Assembly (NCBI GenBank): GCA_022827625.1
Contig: JAJEIE010000008.1
Span: 124,001 to 188,000 of the forward strand
DNA length: 64,000 nt
Origin: Candidatus Poribacteria bacterium
Lineage (GTDB): Bacteria; Poribacteria; WGA-4E; WGA-3G
Reading direction: 5' to 3'
The notes below the pieces were generated by a model. The model did not search any database. It was not told the origin of the DNA and was given only the letters and a program-made list of their open reading frames with translations. Position numbers and translations under genes: made by a program. Positions 15,662-24,913 of the stretch are shown piece after piece (within the stretch, counting starts at the first letter, position 1; the number at the start of each line of letters is the position of its first letter).

Positions 15662-17371
15662 ATGGACGCAATCAAAACAGAAGTTTACAATATCCTTGAA
15701 AACGCAATCCGTGCCGCTATCATGGCAGGCGAACTCTCTATAACCGAAGTGCCGGATATCCCATTTTCTCCGACGAAGACCCCGGAACACGGCGATATCG
15801 CCACGCCAATCGCCTTAGGACTCGCAAAACAGGCACGGATGGCACCTCGCAAGATAGCCGAGATCATTGTTAAGCACATCGATCTTGAAGCACACCCAAC
15901 CCTCCACAAAATCGACATTGCAGGCGCAGGTTTTATAAACGTTCATCTCTCCAATGAATGGCTCTACGACACACTCCGAACGATCGCAGCGATGCAATCG
16001 CGTTATGGCACATCCGACAAAGGCGCGGGAAAACACCTACAGATTGAATTTGTCAGTGCCAACCCAACAGGACCGCTTAACATTGTGAGCGGACGCGCCG
16101 CAGCTGTCGGGGATACCCTCGTCAATCTTCTAAACACTATAGGCTATAAGGCAATCCGTGAATTCTACGTCAACGATGCCGGTGGTCAGGTCGAACGACT
16201 CGGTGAATCGATTGATGTTCGTTATCGGCAGGCACTCGGTGAAGAGAATCTGGAAATTCCAGAAGGCGGGTATCAGGGAGAATATCTCCGGGAATTCGCG
16301 GCGACTATTGTTGAAACCGAAGGGGATAAGTGCCTTCAACTTGAGATGGACGAGCGAATTGCCTACTTCCGAGATAAAGGTATCGACCACATCTTGGCAC
16401 AACAGAAAGCCTCTCTGGAACGTTTCGGTGTGAGTTTCGATGTCTGGTCGAGTGAAAAAGCAATTCGGGACAGCGGGAAACCCGAGGAAATCATCGAACG
16501 CTTCCGAGAGAAACAATACCTTTATGAAGCCGAAGGCGCGACGTGGTTTCGGACGACAGATTTCGGGGACGATAAAGACTGCGTGGTGATCCGTAGTAAC
16601 GGCGAATACACCTATTTCGTACCGGATGCTGCTTATCACCGGGATAAATTTGACAGGGGCTTCACAACAGCCATCGACCTGTTTGGACCCGACCATCAAG
16701 GGCACATTACGCGACTTAAAAGTTTCGTCAAAGCACTCGGTATGCCCGATGATTGGCTCGAAATTTCGATTATTCAACAGGTGAACCTCGTCGATGCAGA
16801 AGGCAAGCGGCAAGATATGTCAAAGCGGAGCGGTCAGTTTTATACGCTTGACACTCTAATCGACGAACTTGCAGAGACTGTCGGTGAGCAGTTTGCAGTA
16901 GATGTCGCCCGCTATTTCTTCCTCATGCGTGCTAACAATACACATCTCGATTTCAATATGGAATTGGCAATCACGCATGCCACCGAAAACCCAGTCTTTT
17001 ACATCCAATATGCACATGCGCGATGCTGTAGCATTTTTGAGCAGGGAAGTGAACAGGGCATTACGCCGAAGCCTATTGAAGCCGTCTCCCTAAAGCAACT
17101 CACGGAACCGATGGAGTATGAACTGATTCGGAAATTAGCCGAATTTCCAGCAGTCGTGCTGCTGAGTGCCGAGGCGCGCGAGGCACACCGTGTGCCGCAT
17201 TATCTACACGAACTTTCTGGAATTTTTCATCCATACTACAACCAACACCGAGTCCTCGATCCGTCGGACATGGAAAAGACCCACGCACGACTGACGCTGG
17301 TACAGAGCGTACAAACGGTATTGAGAAATGGATTGACCTTGCTGGGCATCTCTGCACCTGTATCTATGTAA
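15662..17371 (+). CDS. argS: Arginyl-tRNA synthetase with divergent HIGH motif
   Basis: 569 residues, normal for ArgRS, which charges tRNA-Arg in the cytoplasm. An N-terminal tRNA-binding Add1 domain occupies ~1-100. The Rossmann core starts at FVSANPTGPL (~131-139), and a C-terminal anticodon-binding DALR domain ends the protein (LPHYLHELSGIF-like segment at ~515-530). Where most ArgRS read HVGH/HIGH, this protein has Asn140-Ile-Val-Ser143 followed by GRAAAVGD. The KMSKR equivalent is DMSKRSG at 385-391. The frame is clean, so this is not a sequencing frameshift. No strong Shine-Dalgarno site precedes ATG 15662. Confidence 0.95.
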   Translation: MDAIKTEVYNILENAIRAAIMAGELSITEVPDIPFSPTKTPEHGDIATPIALGLAKQARMAPRKIAEIIVKHIDLEAHPTLHKIDIAGAGFINVHLSNEWLYDTLRTIAAMQSRYGTSDKGAGKHLQIEFVSANPTGPLNIVSGRAAAVGDTLVNLLNTIGYKAIREFYVNDAGGQVERLGESIDVRYRQALGEENLEIPEGGYQGEYLREFAATIVETEGDKCLQLEMDERIAYFRDKGIDHILAQQKASLERFGVSFDVWSSEKAIRDSGKPEEIIERFREKQYLYEAEGATWFRTTDFGDDKDCVVIRSNGEYTYFVPDAAYHRDKFDRGFTTAIDLFGPDHQGHITRLKSFVKALGMPDDWLEISIIQQVNLVDAEGKRQDMSKRSGQFYTLDTLIDELAETVGEQFAVDVARYFFLMRANNTHLDFNMELAITHATENPVFYIQYAHARCCSIFEQGSEQGITPKPIEAVSLKQLTEPMEYELIRKLAEFPAVVLLSAEAREAHRVPHYLHELSGIFHPYYNQHRVLDPSDMEKTHARLTLVQSVQTVLRNGLTLLGISAPVSM

Positions 17372-17532
17372 AAGTTTTTTGTCATTGTTTCTGAGATGCT
17401 GCGTCTGTTGTTCTTGTAGGTACTGAATTGTTAAGAAACCTTTGAAAATCTGGAGGCGGTTGGACTTAACCCAAAAACATCGTGAAACGAAGTGGAACGA
17501 TGACCAGATTTAATAGTTAAAAAAGGAAAAAT

Positions 17533-18885
17533 ATGACAAAAGATTATAGAGAAACAGATAAGGCACACGTATGGCATCCGTTGTTTCAGCACCAACGCCT
17601 TGAAGAAACATCACTCGCTGTTTTTGAATCCGCACACGGCACAACGCTCGTGGATTCAGACGGACGCGAGTATTTAGACGCATATTCGGCGTTATGGAAT
17701 GTCAATGTCGGTTACGGACGGCAGGAGATCGCAGACGCAGTCTACGCGCAGATACAGCAACTGCCCTACTATCCCCACTTGCAGATTAACGTTCCTGCCA
17801 CGGTATTAGCCGAACAACTCGCTGCATGTCTTCCGGGTGATTTGAATCACGTCTATTTCTGCAATAGTGGTTCAGAGGCGAACGAAACCGCTATCAAAAT
17901 GGCGAGGCAGTATGGGAGGCAGACCTACCCAGGCGAGAATCGTTATAAAATTATCAGTCGATATAGAGGGTATCACGGGTTTACATACGGGGCACTCTCA
18001 GCAACAGGGCAGGCGCGAAGAAGGAAAGCATTTGAACCGCTCGTGCCCGGCTTTCTACACGCACATCCGCCTTATTGCCACCGATGCCCCATCGGGTTGA
18101 ACTATCCATCCTGTGGCACTGAATGTGCTGATGAAATTGAACGGATGATTCACTGGGAAGGACCCGAAACCGTCATCGCTGTCATCGCTGAACCCATCAT
18201 TGGTGGTGGAGGTGTGATTATCCCTCCCGACGAATACCTGCCAAGACTCCGGCAAATCTGTGACGACTACGGCTTACTCCTCATCCTTGACGAAGTGATC
18301 ACCGGCTTTGGACGGACCGGAAAGATGTTTGCGTGTGAGCATTGGGACGTACAACCCGACCTTATCACACTGGCAAAAGGACTCACCAGCGGTTATATAC
18401 CTCTCGGTGCCTGTGTCGCTTCAGGGGAAGTCTTCAACGCGTTCCTTGGAGCGTCCGATGACGATAAGGAATTTGCACAAGTCTGTACCTACGGTGGACA
18501 TCCTGTGGCGTGCGCTGCAGGGATCGCAAATCTAAAAATCCTCCAAGAGGAACGCCTCTGGGAAAATGCAGAAAAAGTCGGTGCTTATCTACTCTCGAAG
18601 TTAGAGACGTTGTCCGACCTGCCTATTGTTGGTGATGTTCGCGGTAAAGGGTTAATGCTCGCCGTGGAACTCATTGAAGCCGATGGTGGGCATCTCGCAA
18701 CAGCAAAGACGAACCAAATTGTAGCGCGGTTGCGAGAAGAAGGTATTATCGTCGGGAAGATCGGTCATGCCATTGAGGAGCCGGAAAATATTATTTTCAT
18801 CGCACCACCACTGATTCTAAATGAAGCAGAGGCGGATAGAATCTTTGAGACGCTACGCCAAGTACTTGTCCAACAAGAGTTTTAA
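17533..18885 (+). CDS. Class III pyridoxal-phosphate aminotransferase
   Basis: 450 residues; AAAGGA lies 6 bases upstream of the ATG. Class III hallmarks are present: FCNSGSEANETAIKMAR (cofactor phosphate site, ~113-129), YRGYHG, ILDEVITGFGRTG (~255-268) and the PLP lysine Lys282 in LAKGLTSGY. These enzymes move the amino group from omega-amino acids, amines or taurine-like donors to pyruvate or 2-oxoglutarate. The sequence is most like omega-amino acid:pyruvate or taurine:pyruvate aminotransferases, but the substrate is unknown. The 3-prime end overlaps the convergent mtnP gene by 33 bases. Confidence 0.9.
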   Translation: MTKDYRETDKAHVWHPLFQHQRLEETSLAVFESAHGTTLVDSDGREYLDAYSALWNVNVGYGRQEIADAVYAQIQQLPYYPHLQINVPATVLAEQLAACLPGDLNHVYFCNSGSEANETAIKMARQYGRQTYPGENRYKIISRYRGYHGFTYGALSATGQARRRKAFEPLVPGFLHAHPPYCHRCPIGLNYPSCGTECADEIERMIHWEGPETVIAVIAEPIIGGGGVIIPPDEYLPRLRQICDDYGLLLILDEVITGFGRTGKMFACEHWDVQPDLITLAKGLTSGYIPLGACVASGEVFNAFLGASDDDKEFAQVCTYGGHPVACAAGIANLKILQEERLWENAEKVGAYLLSKLETLSDLPIVGDVRGKGLMLAVELIEADGGHLATAKTNQIVARLREEGIIVGKIGHAIEEPENIIFIAPPLILNEAEADRIFETLRQVLVQQEF

Positions 18886-19710
18886 CTGATGTCGTTTCGC
18901 AGGTGTTATCTTGTTTGGATCAGTGGCGAGTGCGTATTGAAGTGCTGTTGAACAGGCACACGTCCGTTTTCCGTCTGGGATTTGGGCGATAGTACGCCGG
19001 ACTATTTTCTTGGAAGTTTCGACGTTAAAACGGACGTTATCAAGGATCATCTCGGTAGTTACGTTATCGTGATCAGGGTGCCAGCAGTCATAATCCGTGG
19101 AGCATGCGAGAACGGCATAACAGATTTCTGCCTCGCGAGCGAGTTTGGCTTCAGGTGCTGCGGTCATCCCGATAATATCGAATCCGAAGTGTCGATAGAC
19201 ATTAGATTCCGCTTGTGTTGAAAACGCTGGTCCCTCCATACAGATGTAGGTGCCGCCGTTATGCACCGCCGCCCTGTTCTCCGAGGCGCCTGTAGACAAA
19301 AACTTGCTTAGCTCTGAACAGAAAGGATGGGCAAGACTGATGTGAGCGGCGATCCCCTCACCGAAAAAGGTGGATACTCGGTCTTTGGTGTGATCATAGA
19401 GTTGATCAGGTACAACGAAATGGCGAGGTTCAATATCTTGTCGGAGACTGCCGACTGCACTCACGGAGATAAGCCATTCGACACCTAACGATTTTAAGGC
19501 ATAAATATTCGCGCGGACATTAATCTCAGATGGAAGTATCCGGTGACCAACGCCGTGTCGAGGTAAAAAAACAACGGGTTTTCCGTCAAGGTTACCCAGA
19601 ATAAGCGCATCGCTCGGTTTGCCAAAAGGGGTTTCGACTTCGATTTCTTCGATGTCTGTTAAACCTTCCATCTGATAAAAACCGCTACCGCCAATAATTC
19701 CAATACGCAT
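18853..19710 (-). CDS. mtnP: S-methyl-5'-thioadenosine phosphorylase
   Basis: 285 residues from ATG 19710 (AAAGGA upstream); the ATG at 19731 is less likely. It starts RIGIIGGSGFY, has the purine-phosphorylase phosphate site LPRHGVGH (~55-62) and the substrate loop CMEGPAFSTQAES. The TAAPEAKLAREAE segment carries the Asp/Ala-type specificity region, and YDCWH follows. MtnP splits MTA to adenine and 5-methylthioribose-1-phosphate in methionine salvage. The rest of the salvage pathway is not in the window. The last 33 bases overlap the aminotransferase gene on the other strand. Confidence 0.92.
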   Translation of the reverse strand: MRIGIIGGSGFYQMEGLTDIEEIEVETPFGKPSDALILGNLDGKPVVFLPRHGVGHRILPSEINVRANIYALKSLGVEWLISVSAVGSLRQDIEPRHFVVPDQLYDHTKDRVSTFFGEGIAAHISLAHPFCSELSKFLSTGASENRAAVHNGGTYICMEGPAFSTQAESNVYRHFGFDIIGMTAAPEAKLAREAEICYAVLACSTDYDCWHPDHDNVTTEMILDNVRFNVETSKKIVRRTIAQIPDGKRTCACSTALQYALATDPNKITPAKRHQLKLLLDKYLA

Positions 19711-19828
19711 TTTTTTCCTTTCATGGGGCATAACTGATGAGTTGGCAGTGTGTGGTCAAGACAAAAAATTGATGAATTCGTCTATCGCCACGTCACTGAG
19801 AACCAATAACTAAAAACTGATAACTATT

Positions 19829-20650
19829 ATGGCACTGTTGCAATGTGATAATTTAACACTTGAAGGGAAATCCAGTTCCGCTGTCGCCACTTATATACGG
19901 GTGAAAGAACTTGATCTGGTTTTCGATTTAGGCAGATGTCCGATGAATTTCATCGGCACTAACAATGTCTTTATCTCGCATTTTCACCTTGATCACTACT
20001 TTGGGTTACCCATCTATATCAGCCAACGTTGGCTTTCTGGTATACCCCCCGGCAATATCTATGTTCCTTCAAGAGGGTCAAAGCAACTTATACAGATTCT
20101 TGATAGGATTTCCGCATTAGATACAGGGCGAAGTTGGGCATATCAAATCAATCCAGTCCGAGTAGGAGATGCGATACCCTTTCGCCAGAATCTGATCGCG
20201 CATATCTTGCCCGGTAATCATAGTGTCCCCGCCGTTTCTTATCTGATTTGTGAGGTTCGTAAGAAATTGAAACCCGAGTTTCAGCATCTGTCCGGACGCG
20301 ACATTGCCGAATTGCGAAAGTCAGGGGTTGAGGTAACAAGAGAGGTACAATTGCCGTTGATTGCTTATCTGGGGGATACGCGGAGCATTCCCCTTGAGGC
20401 GCATCCCTTGCTCAAACAGTGCAAAGTCTTAATCTGTGAATGCACATTTCTCCTACCCGAACATCGCGCACGTGCGAAACGGACAATGCATTTACACCTT
20501 GAGATGTTACCCGCGGTTTTGGCTAATGTTGGAAGTGAACATATTGTACTAACGCATTTCTCTCGGCGCTATACACCAGAACTTATCCGACAAAGAGTAT
20601 TTAACTACTTACCTTCCGAAGAACGCTCTCGGGTCCAACTGTTTCTCTAA
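19829..20650 (+). CDS. Metallo-beta-lactamase-fold hydrolase, tRNase Z-like
   Basis: 273 residues. The metal motif HFHLDH (His51, His53, Asp55, His56) follows VFISHFHLDH. Downstream ligands fit GNHSVPAVSYL and YLGDTRSIP (Asp), CECTFL, and the final LTHFSRRY (His). The THFSxR ending and GDT motif are typical of ribonuclease Z, which trims tRNA 3-prime trailers, but the flexible exosite arm is not obvious. Related plant and bacterial MBL proteins share this form, so the RNase activity is a probable rather than certain call. No clear ribosome-binding site precedes ATG 19829. Confidence 0.8.
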   Translation: MALLQCDNLTLEGKSSSAVATYIRVKELDLVFDLGRCPMNFIGTNNVFISHFHLDHYFGLPIYISQRWLSGIPPGNIYVPSRGSKQLIQILDRISALDTGRSWAYQINPVRVGDAIPFRQNLIAHILPGNHSVPAVSYLICEVRKKLKPEFQHLSGRDIAELRKSGVEVTREVQLPLIAYLGDTRSIPLEAHPLLKQCKVLICECTFLLPEHRARAKRTMHLHLEMLPAVLANVGSEHIVLTHFSRRYTPELIRQRVFNYLPSEERSRVQLFL

Positions 20651-20663
20651 TACTGAGACGCAA

Positions 20664-21689
20664 CTATCCTAAACCTTCCTGTTCAGGTATGCCTGCGCGT
20701 TCCATGTAAAGATATGTCGTCAAAATTGCCCAGATCGGTGCTAATACCGCATTTATCAGTGTGTTTAGTGCAACCATCACCCCGATTGCCCAAACAGGCG
20801 CACTCTGTAAGGTTATTTGGACCCTACCTCCGAAAAAGAGACCAAAGAATTTTCCTGATTGCAACACTTCACGCAGTGGCATAAACTCGGGCGAAACGAC
20901 GGAAAACAGTAGCAACGTTAAGCTGAGTACTGCAGTGGTGAACACCATTGTTCCCAAGGTAAGTAATAGATACATACCGAAAAACTGACCCCATCTCCCC
21001 TGAACAAGTTCACTGCTCCGACGAAGGGCAGAGATTGCCGATAGATTCTCAAGAATAATACCTTGATTGCAGAGACTCCATTTTACCAGAAAATAGACAG
21101 CAATAACACCAGCAATCAGCATGAATAGGATCGGGGCAGGGAATCCTGTGGGTGAATCCGGTATCACGAACTCGATAAATCCAGCCATGATAAGCGTGAG
21201 AATGATGAAAGGTCCCCCCACTACAAGTAGCATCAAGATACATGCCCCCAAAATAGAGCCTGCCTTGCGGCGTGTCTGTTGCCAAACTTCGCCGGAAGTG
21301 ACATTTTCCCCACGATGTCGATGGACTATGATCAAAGCCAGTGGACCCATTGTTAACCATAGTAGACCAATGTCAAAGGAAGAGCCGTTGAAACCTACTG
21401 ATGACTGCACACCCGTTGGTTTGGGAGAAGACTGAGAGGTCTCAGAAGTTGATAAAGACCGCGCCCCGACTCCTTGGGATGTGCCGAAAGTCCACTGAGC
21501 CTCAGGAACCCTCAATTTAAAAAACAGAAATATGGCACTATTGAGTACGAGACTGACAATAATAACGGGGAACATTACGCGCCAAAACAGACCGAAATGG
21601 TTTCGATATTCCCTGAATATCATTGGCACAAGCCTTTGTCGACGTGGGATCCCACTTACATTACTGTTGCTTTCTAATACATGTTGCAT
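20664..21689 (-). CDS. Six-TM membrane protein of unknown function
   Basis: 341 residues from ATG 21689 (AGGGT 7 bases upstream). A positively charged N-terminus (RRQRLVPMIFREYRNHFGLFWRV) leads to TM1, then a Ser/Thr/Gly-rich extracytoplasmic loop. Five more hydrophobic segments include SILGACILMLLVVGGPFIIL and MYLLLTLGTMVFTTAVLSL. Layout and the RRSSELVQGRWGQFFGMYLLL stretch (written in part: RRSSELVQGRWGQFF) resemble the glycerophosphoryl-diester-phosphodiesterase membrane-domain or DUF975-type proteins. No catalytic motif is visible. Confidence 0.7.
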   Translation of the reverse strand: MQHVLESNSNVSGIPRRQRLVPMIFREYRNHFGLFWRVMFPVIIVSLVLNSAIFLFFKLRVPEAQWTFGTSQGVGARSLSTSETSQSSPKPTGVQSSVGFNGSSFDIGLLWLTMGPLALIIVHRHRGENVTSGEVWQQTRRKAGSILGACILMLLVVGGPFIILTLIMAGFIEFVIPDSPTGFPAPILFMLIAGVIAVYFLVKWSLCNQGIILENLSAISALRRSSELVQGRWGQFFGMYLLLTLGTMVFTTAVLSLTLLLFSVVSPEFMPLREVLQSGKFFGLFFGGRVQITLQSAPVWAIGVMVALNTLINAVLAPIWAILTTYLYMERAGIPEQEGLG

Positions 21690-21779
21690 GTTTCTACCCT
21701 GAAAAAAATAGACTGAAGTACAAGGACCTCGTTGAACAGAGATTAGTCGGGATTTGGAAATAATCAGAATCAACGGTAT

Positions 21780-21824
21780 AAAGCCTATAAAGGCTTTACC
21801 GGGTATGAATGCCGTATGGCATTC
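21780..21824. repeat. Paired palindromes including GAATGCC-GTAT-GGCATTC
   Basis: AAAGCC/GGCTTT lies at the start and a perfect GAATGCC...GGCATTC palindrome at 21807-21824. The second matches the nested palindrome at 10514-10531 except for the loop. It lies between the LamG stop codon and the six-TM gene start. Confidence 0.55.
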
Positions 21825-21859
21825 ACCGTCCTACAGGAGTACTAAATGTCTATAGCCAG

Positions 21860-22651
21860 CTAACGAGAACGCTTGATTCTGCCCCAGGTCGTTGTTAGTT
21901 TATTCAACGCTTCAACGGCGAGTCCTTGTGTCGCGAGTTTTTCGATCTCATCTTCAGACAACGCTCGATCAAATATCATCACCTCATCAATAATACCTTT
22001 AAAGTAACGATTGCCACCACAACAGTCAACCCACCCGATATTCAATGGACCAATCTGCTGTTCGACATGTGGAATGTCATTAATGCCTTTTGTTAACCCA
22101 TCGGCATCACTATAGATATAAAGTATCGCGTGCTTCGGTTCAATCGTCATCGCGGCGAGTGCCCACTCCTCCATCGGAATCTCTGGGCCACCGTCCCAGC
22201 GCCACGTCTCAGCGTTATTATTGTTCCAGACGTAATGGAGCAGGTCGTTGTCTCCGAATATGAGTTCCGTAGCAGTTGGCGTGCGAGACCCAACAATACC
22301 CGCCCAATCCGAGGCTTTCCAGCCGTTAATCCATGCAGCATAAGTCGCGGTTTCGGTAATGACCTTGTAATCGGGAATATGGATCTTCTGTGATCCTCCG
22401 TCCAATTCAACACCTTTACCGACCCGTGCGTTGACCCATGCCGGACCCCCAACGACTTCTCCGTCGTGTTTGCCAACGCTATCCGTGGCATCACCATCAA
22501 GCGGCCAGTAGTTGATGAGCCCTTCCGTGAGGTTGGCAGTACTGGGGACACTGAATAACATAACCACACAAAGCGAAATGAATATATAACGGAACGGAGA
22601 TTCAATACAACATTCTGACTGCGTTCGAATACCCAATATTTTCCTAAACAT
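21860..22651 (-). CDS. LamG-fold (concanavalin A-like) exported protein
   Basis: 263 residues from ATG 22651 (AGGGG 8 bases upstream). Extending to 22963 would overlap the upstream gene and add atypical sequence. A signal peptide (RYIFISLCVVMLFSVPSTA) precedes a LamG jelly roll that begins LTEGLINYWPLDGDATDSVG and ends with IIDEVMIFDRALSEDEI. LamG domains bind glycans or proteins outside the cell. The last residues, KLTTTWGRIKRSR, match the C-terminal ends of the LamG proteins at 37946 and 38839, suggesting a shared tail signal. Confidence 0.85.
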   Translation of the reverse strand: MFRKILGIRTQSECCIESPFRYIFISLCVVMLFSVPSTANLTEGLINYWPLDGDATDSVGKHDGEVVGGPAWVNARVGKGVELDGGSQKIHIPDYKVITETATYAAWINGWKASDWAGIVGSRTPTATELIFGDNDLLHYVWNNNNAETWRWDGGPEIPMEEWALAAMTIEPKHAILYIYSDADGLTKGINDIPHVEQQIGPLNIGWVDCCGGNRYFKGIIDEVMIFDRALSEDEIEKLATQGLAVEALNKLTTTWGRIKRSR

Positions 22652-22773
22652 GGCAATCCCCTTACCTAATGTGTTTGTAAGACGAGATGACTTGTCTGCT
22701 AAACCGCCTGTAAATCTTGGTAAAGTCCTGAAATCAGTCCTATAGCGCAGATAGGAAGACAGAGACCTAACGG

Positions 22774-22831
22774 AATATCCTCGTTTAAAAGGATATAGGG
22801 AAACCAAAACACGAGGGCATGGTTTCCCTAT
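22774..22831 (-). terminator. Hairpins downstream of the TPR lipoprotein gene
   Basis: ATAGGGAAACC (22795-22805) pairs with GGTTTCCCTAT (22821-22831), 20 bases after the TPR stop codon. ATATCC/GGATAT (from 22774) forms an overlapping alternative. No long T-run follows, so it may instead be a dispersed palindrome. Confidence 0.45.
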
Positions 22832-22850
22832 AATTCCGGTTGGTCGGGAA

Positions 22851-24248
22851 TTAACTTCCCATACCGGGATGAGAATTGGCGTCCTGATCAGATGTTCCAG
22901 CTTCTTGTTCTTGATAGAACAGATATCCATCTTCATCTTGGTCGAGTTCGTATTGGCGCACAATCTGCTCTGCTTCGCGAAGGTACGGGGTATCTCCCTT
23001 TGTAATGCTCATATAGGCTTTGAATCCTTCATAAGCAGCACCGAATTCACGGATGGAACGATAACAGACCGCTTGTTGGTAAACGGCTTCGTTTCGCCAT
23101 ACCGACTCCGGCGCATTTTCAAACAGATTATCGTATGCCTGAATTGCCCGTTCATATTCAGCACCTTGTTGATAGAGCGTACCGATACGATACATAGCGT
23201 CTGCAGCGGCGAATTTCTTATGCGATAAATCTCGGACCAACGTACTATACGCATTAATAGCACGCGGGAAATTGCGAAGTCGCTCCCAGTTGCCCGCAAT
23301 CTGTTGGAAATTTTGGACAACCTGATCACTATACCCCATCACCCACATATCAGCGGGTGTAATCTTTCGACCCGTCTTTTGGTATTCCACCGCTTTCTTA
23401 TTGCGGAACTTATCGATTTCGTCCATCAGGAAGCTAATTTCCGTCAAGACTTCCGATGTCTGCTTTAGGAGGGTGCCGGCTTGTGAGGCTTCGTAAGAAT
23501 CCGGGAATTTCTCCACCACTGCCGTGTACGCAGGCCAACCGCCGATATAATCATAAATCTTGTAGAAATAGAGGTTACCGATTTGGAATTGGGCTTGTGG
23601 TGCTTTCGGATGCTCAGGAAATTCTTCGACCATTCGCTCATAGTTACGGGTGGATTCCGTGTAATTCTCTAAGCTTTCATAGGCACGGGCGACTTCATAG
23701 AGCGCCTCTGCAGCAATATTAAAGGTTTCATCTGTCGGTTCACTATCATAAATAGCTTTATAGTTTTGATATTCAGCACGCTTTATCTTAATGATGTCGC
23801 GATTTTTCCGAATATTCGCTGTGCCACCTTTTGCCTCGTTGGCGTAGTATCCAGTGGGATCCAGGGCAACAATGGCATCATAATGCTCAATCGCTTTGTC
23901 CCAATCATAACGGCGCTTATAGATTTTAGCAATCTGGTAATGTGCGCGCTGTGCCCATTTTCCCTTCGTGTCGCGTTCAATAACCTCTAAATAAAGCGTC
24001 ATCGCTCTATCATAGAGTGCCCGTTGCTTCGCGCGGTTCTCCTCCATTTTTGCGGGATCATCGTCGCGGATATCCATAGTTTCTGCCTCGTCAAACGCAC
24101 TATCGGCATTCTGGATCTTTGCACCGATCGGAACGATATTAAAACCGCCCCCGCATCCGAGAATCGTCACAGACAGAAATGCGAAGGCAAGGATGAGAAG
24201 GTAGGCTCGACCTATTCGGAGATCGAAGCCGTATGTGAAACGGTTCAT
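22851..24248 (-). CDS. TPR-repeat lipoprotein (BamD/YbgF-like)
   Basis: 465 residues. A signal peptide ends in a lipobox with SVTILGC, acylated Cys at about residue 32. Tetratricopeptide repeats fill most of the protein (e.g. AHYQIAKIYKRRYDWDKAIEHYDA; QFQIGNLYFYKIYD; AMYRIGTLYQQGAEYERAIQAYDNLF; each quoted in part: YQIAKIYKRRYDWDKAIEHY). The C-terminus is acidic and Asp/Gln-rich (DQDEDGYLFYQEQEAG). This arrangement suits an outer-membrane or periplasmic scaffold such as BamD, but it is much longer than BamD (~250), so an assembly-machine role is only inferred. Confidence 0.8.
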   Translation of the reverse strand: MNRFTYGFDLRIGRAYLLILAFAFLSVTILGCGGGFNIVPIGAKIQNADSAFDEAETMDIRDDDPAKMEENRAKQRALYDRAMTLYLEVIERDTKGKWAQRAHYQIAKIYKRRYDWDKAIEHYDAIVALDPTGYYANEAKGGTANIRKNRDIIKIKRAEYQNYKAIYDSEPTDETFNIAAEALYEVARAYESLENYTESTRNYERMVEEFPEHPKAPQAQFQIGNLYFYKIYDYIGGWPAYTAVVEKFPDSYEASQAGTLLKQTSEVLTEISFLMDEIDKFRNKKAVEYQKTGRKITPADMWVMGYSDQVVQNFQQIAGNWERLRNFPRAINAYSTLVRDLSHKKFAAADAMYRIGTLYQQGAEYERAIQAYDNLFENAPESVWRNEAVYQQAVCYRSIREFGAAYEGFKAYMSITKGDTPYLREAEQIVRQYELDQDEDGYLFYQEQEAGTSDQDANSHPGMGS

Positions 24249-24913
24249 CGTGAGTCCTGTTCCTAAAAACCTATGCTTTTCTATGAGTCTTTATGAAAAG
24301 CGTTTGGTTTTTAGAGGGATTCCTTAAGTCCCATGATTAAAACCTGCGGATATTTCTTACGAAATACCGCGATTTGCACGCTGCAAAGACTACACAGCGT
24401 GGAAGAACCTTCAAAGCCAGTCCTCGGGGACTTGGCGCATTTGTTTCTTGGACTGCCATTGTCGGAATTTTCTATACCGCTTCGACGTCGCGGGTGGTGC
24501 GGGTTGCGTGGCATCTCTGCTAACGCCTGACGTGGTCCGTATTCAGACGACACAACAACACTTCGCCCACATGGACAAAGATTACCCATTTTTTAGGCGT
24601 TTCCGCGAGTAACCTACGAAAAACAAAAAAAACAGAAAATTACCTATTTAGAGAATGCTCCTTAGGAATATAAAAATCTGCTGGTATGTCTCTAAATTGT
24701 TCAGCAGCCGTTCGTTGTTATCCACATTATACTAAATTTGCAAAAAAAGTCAATATTTTTTATTTTTTAAAATACGAAAAACTTGACAAACATCGAAAAG
24801 TATGTAAGAATTGAACTTGCGTAAAGGATTGATACGCCAATTGCGATATTATTGTTAGGGTAAATTTAGAATCTGAAAATTAGACATAGGAAGGACAAGG
24901 AAAGGAAATAAAG
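24249..24913. other. Long intergenic region, mostly AT-rich
   Basis: A 665-base gap between divergent genes. Bases 24311-24590 are more GC-rich and open on the minus strand for 92 codons, but show no ribosome site and no recognisable protein. Bases 24600-24880 are AT-rich. The only signal I can support is the weak promoter near 24783. Confidence 0.5.
24783..24810 (+). promoter_or_regulatory. Possible promoter for the dehydrogenase-GT2 operon
   Basis: TTGACA (24783-24788), 16-base spacer, TAAGAA (24805-24810). The -35 is perfect and the -10 weak. About 100 bases before ATG 24914. Confidence 0.45.

Noticed and set aside
16130-16813. Long minus-strand open frame antisense to argS
   Set aside because: Shadow of argS; no start signal and low-complexity composition.
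24311-24589. Minus-strand open frame of 92 codons
   Set aside because: No ribosome-binding site, no recognisable motif and atypical composition; treated as intergenic.
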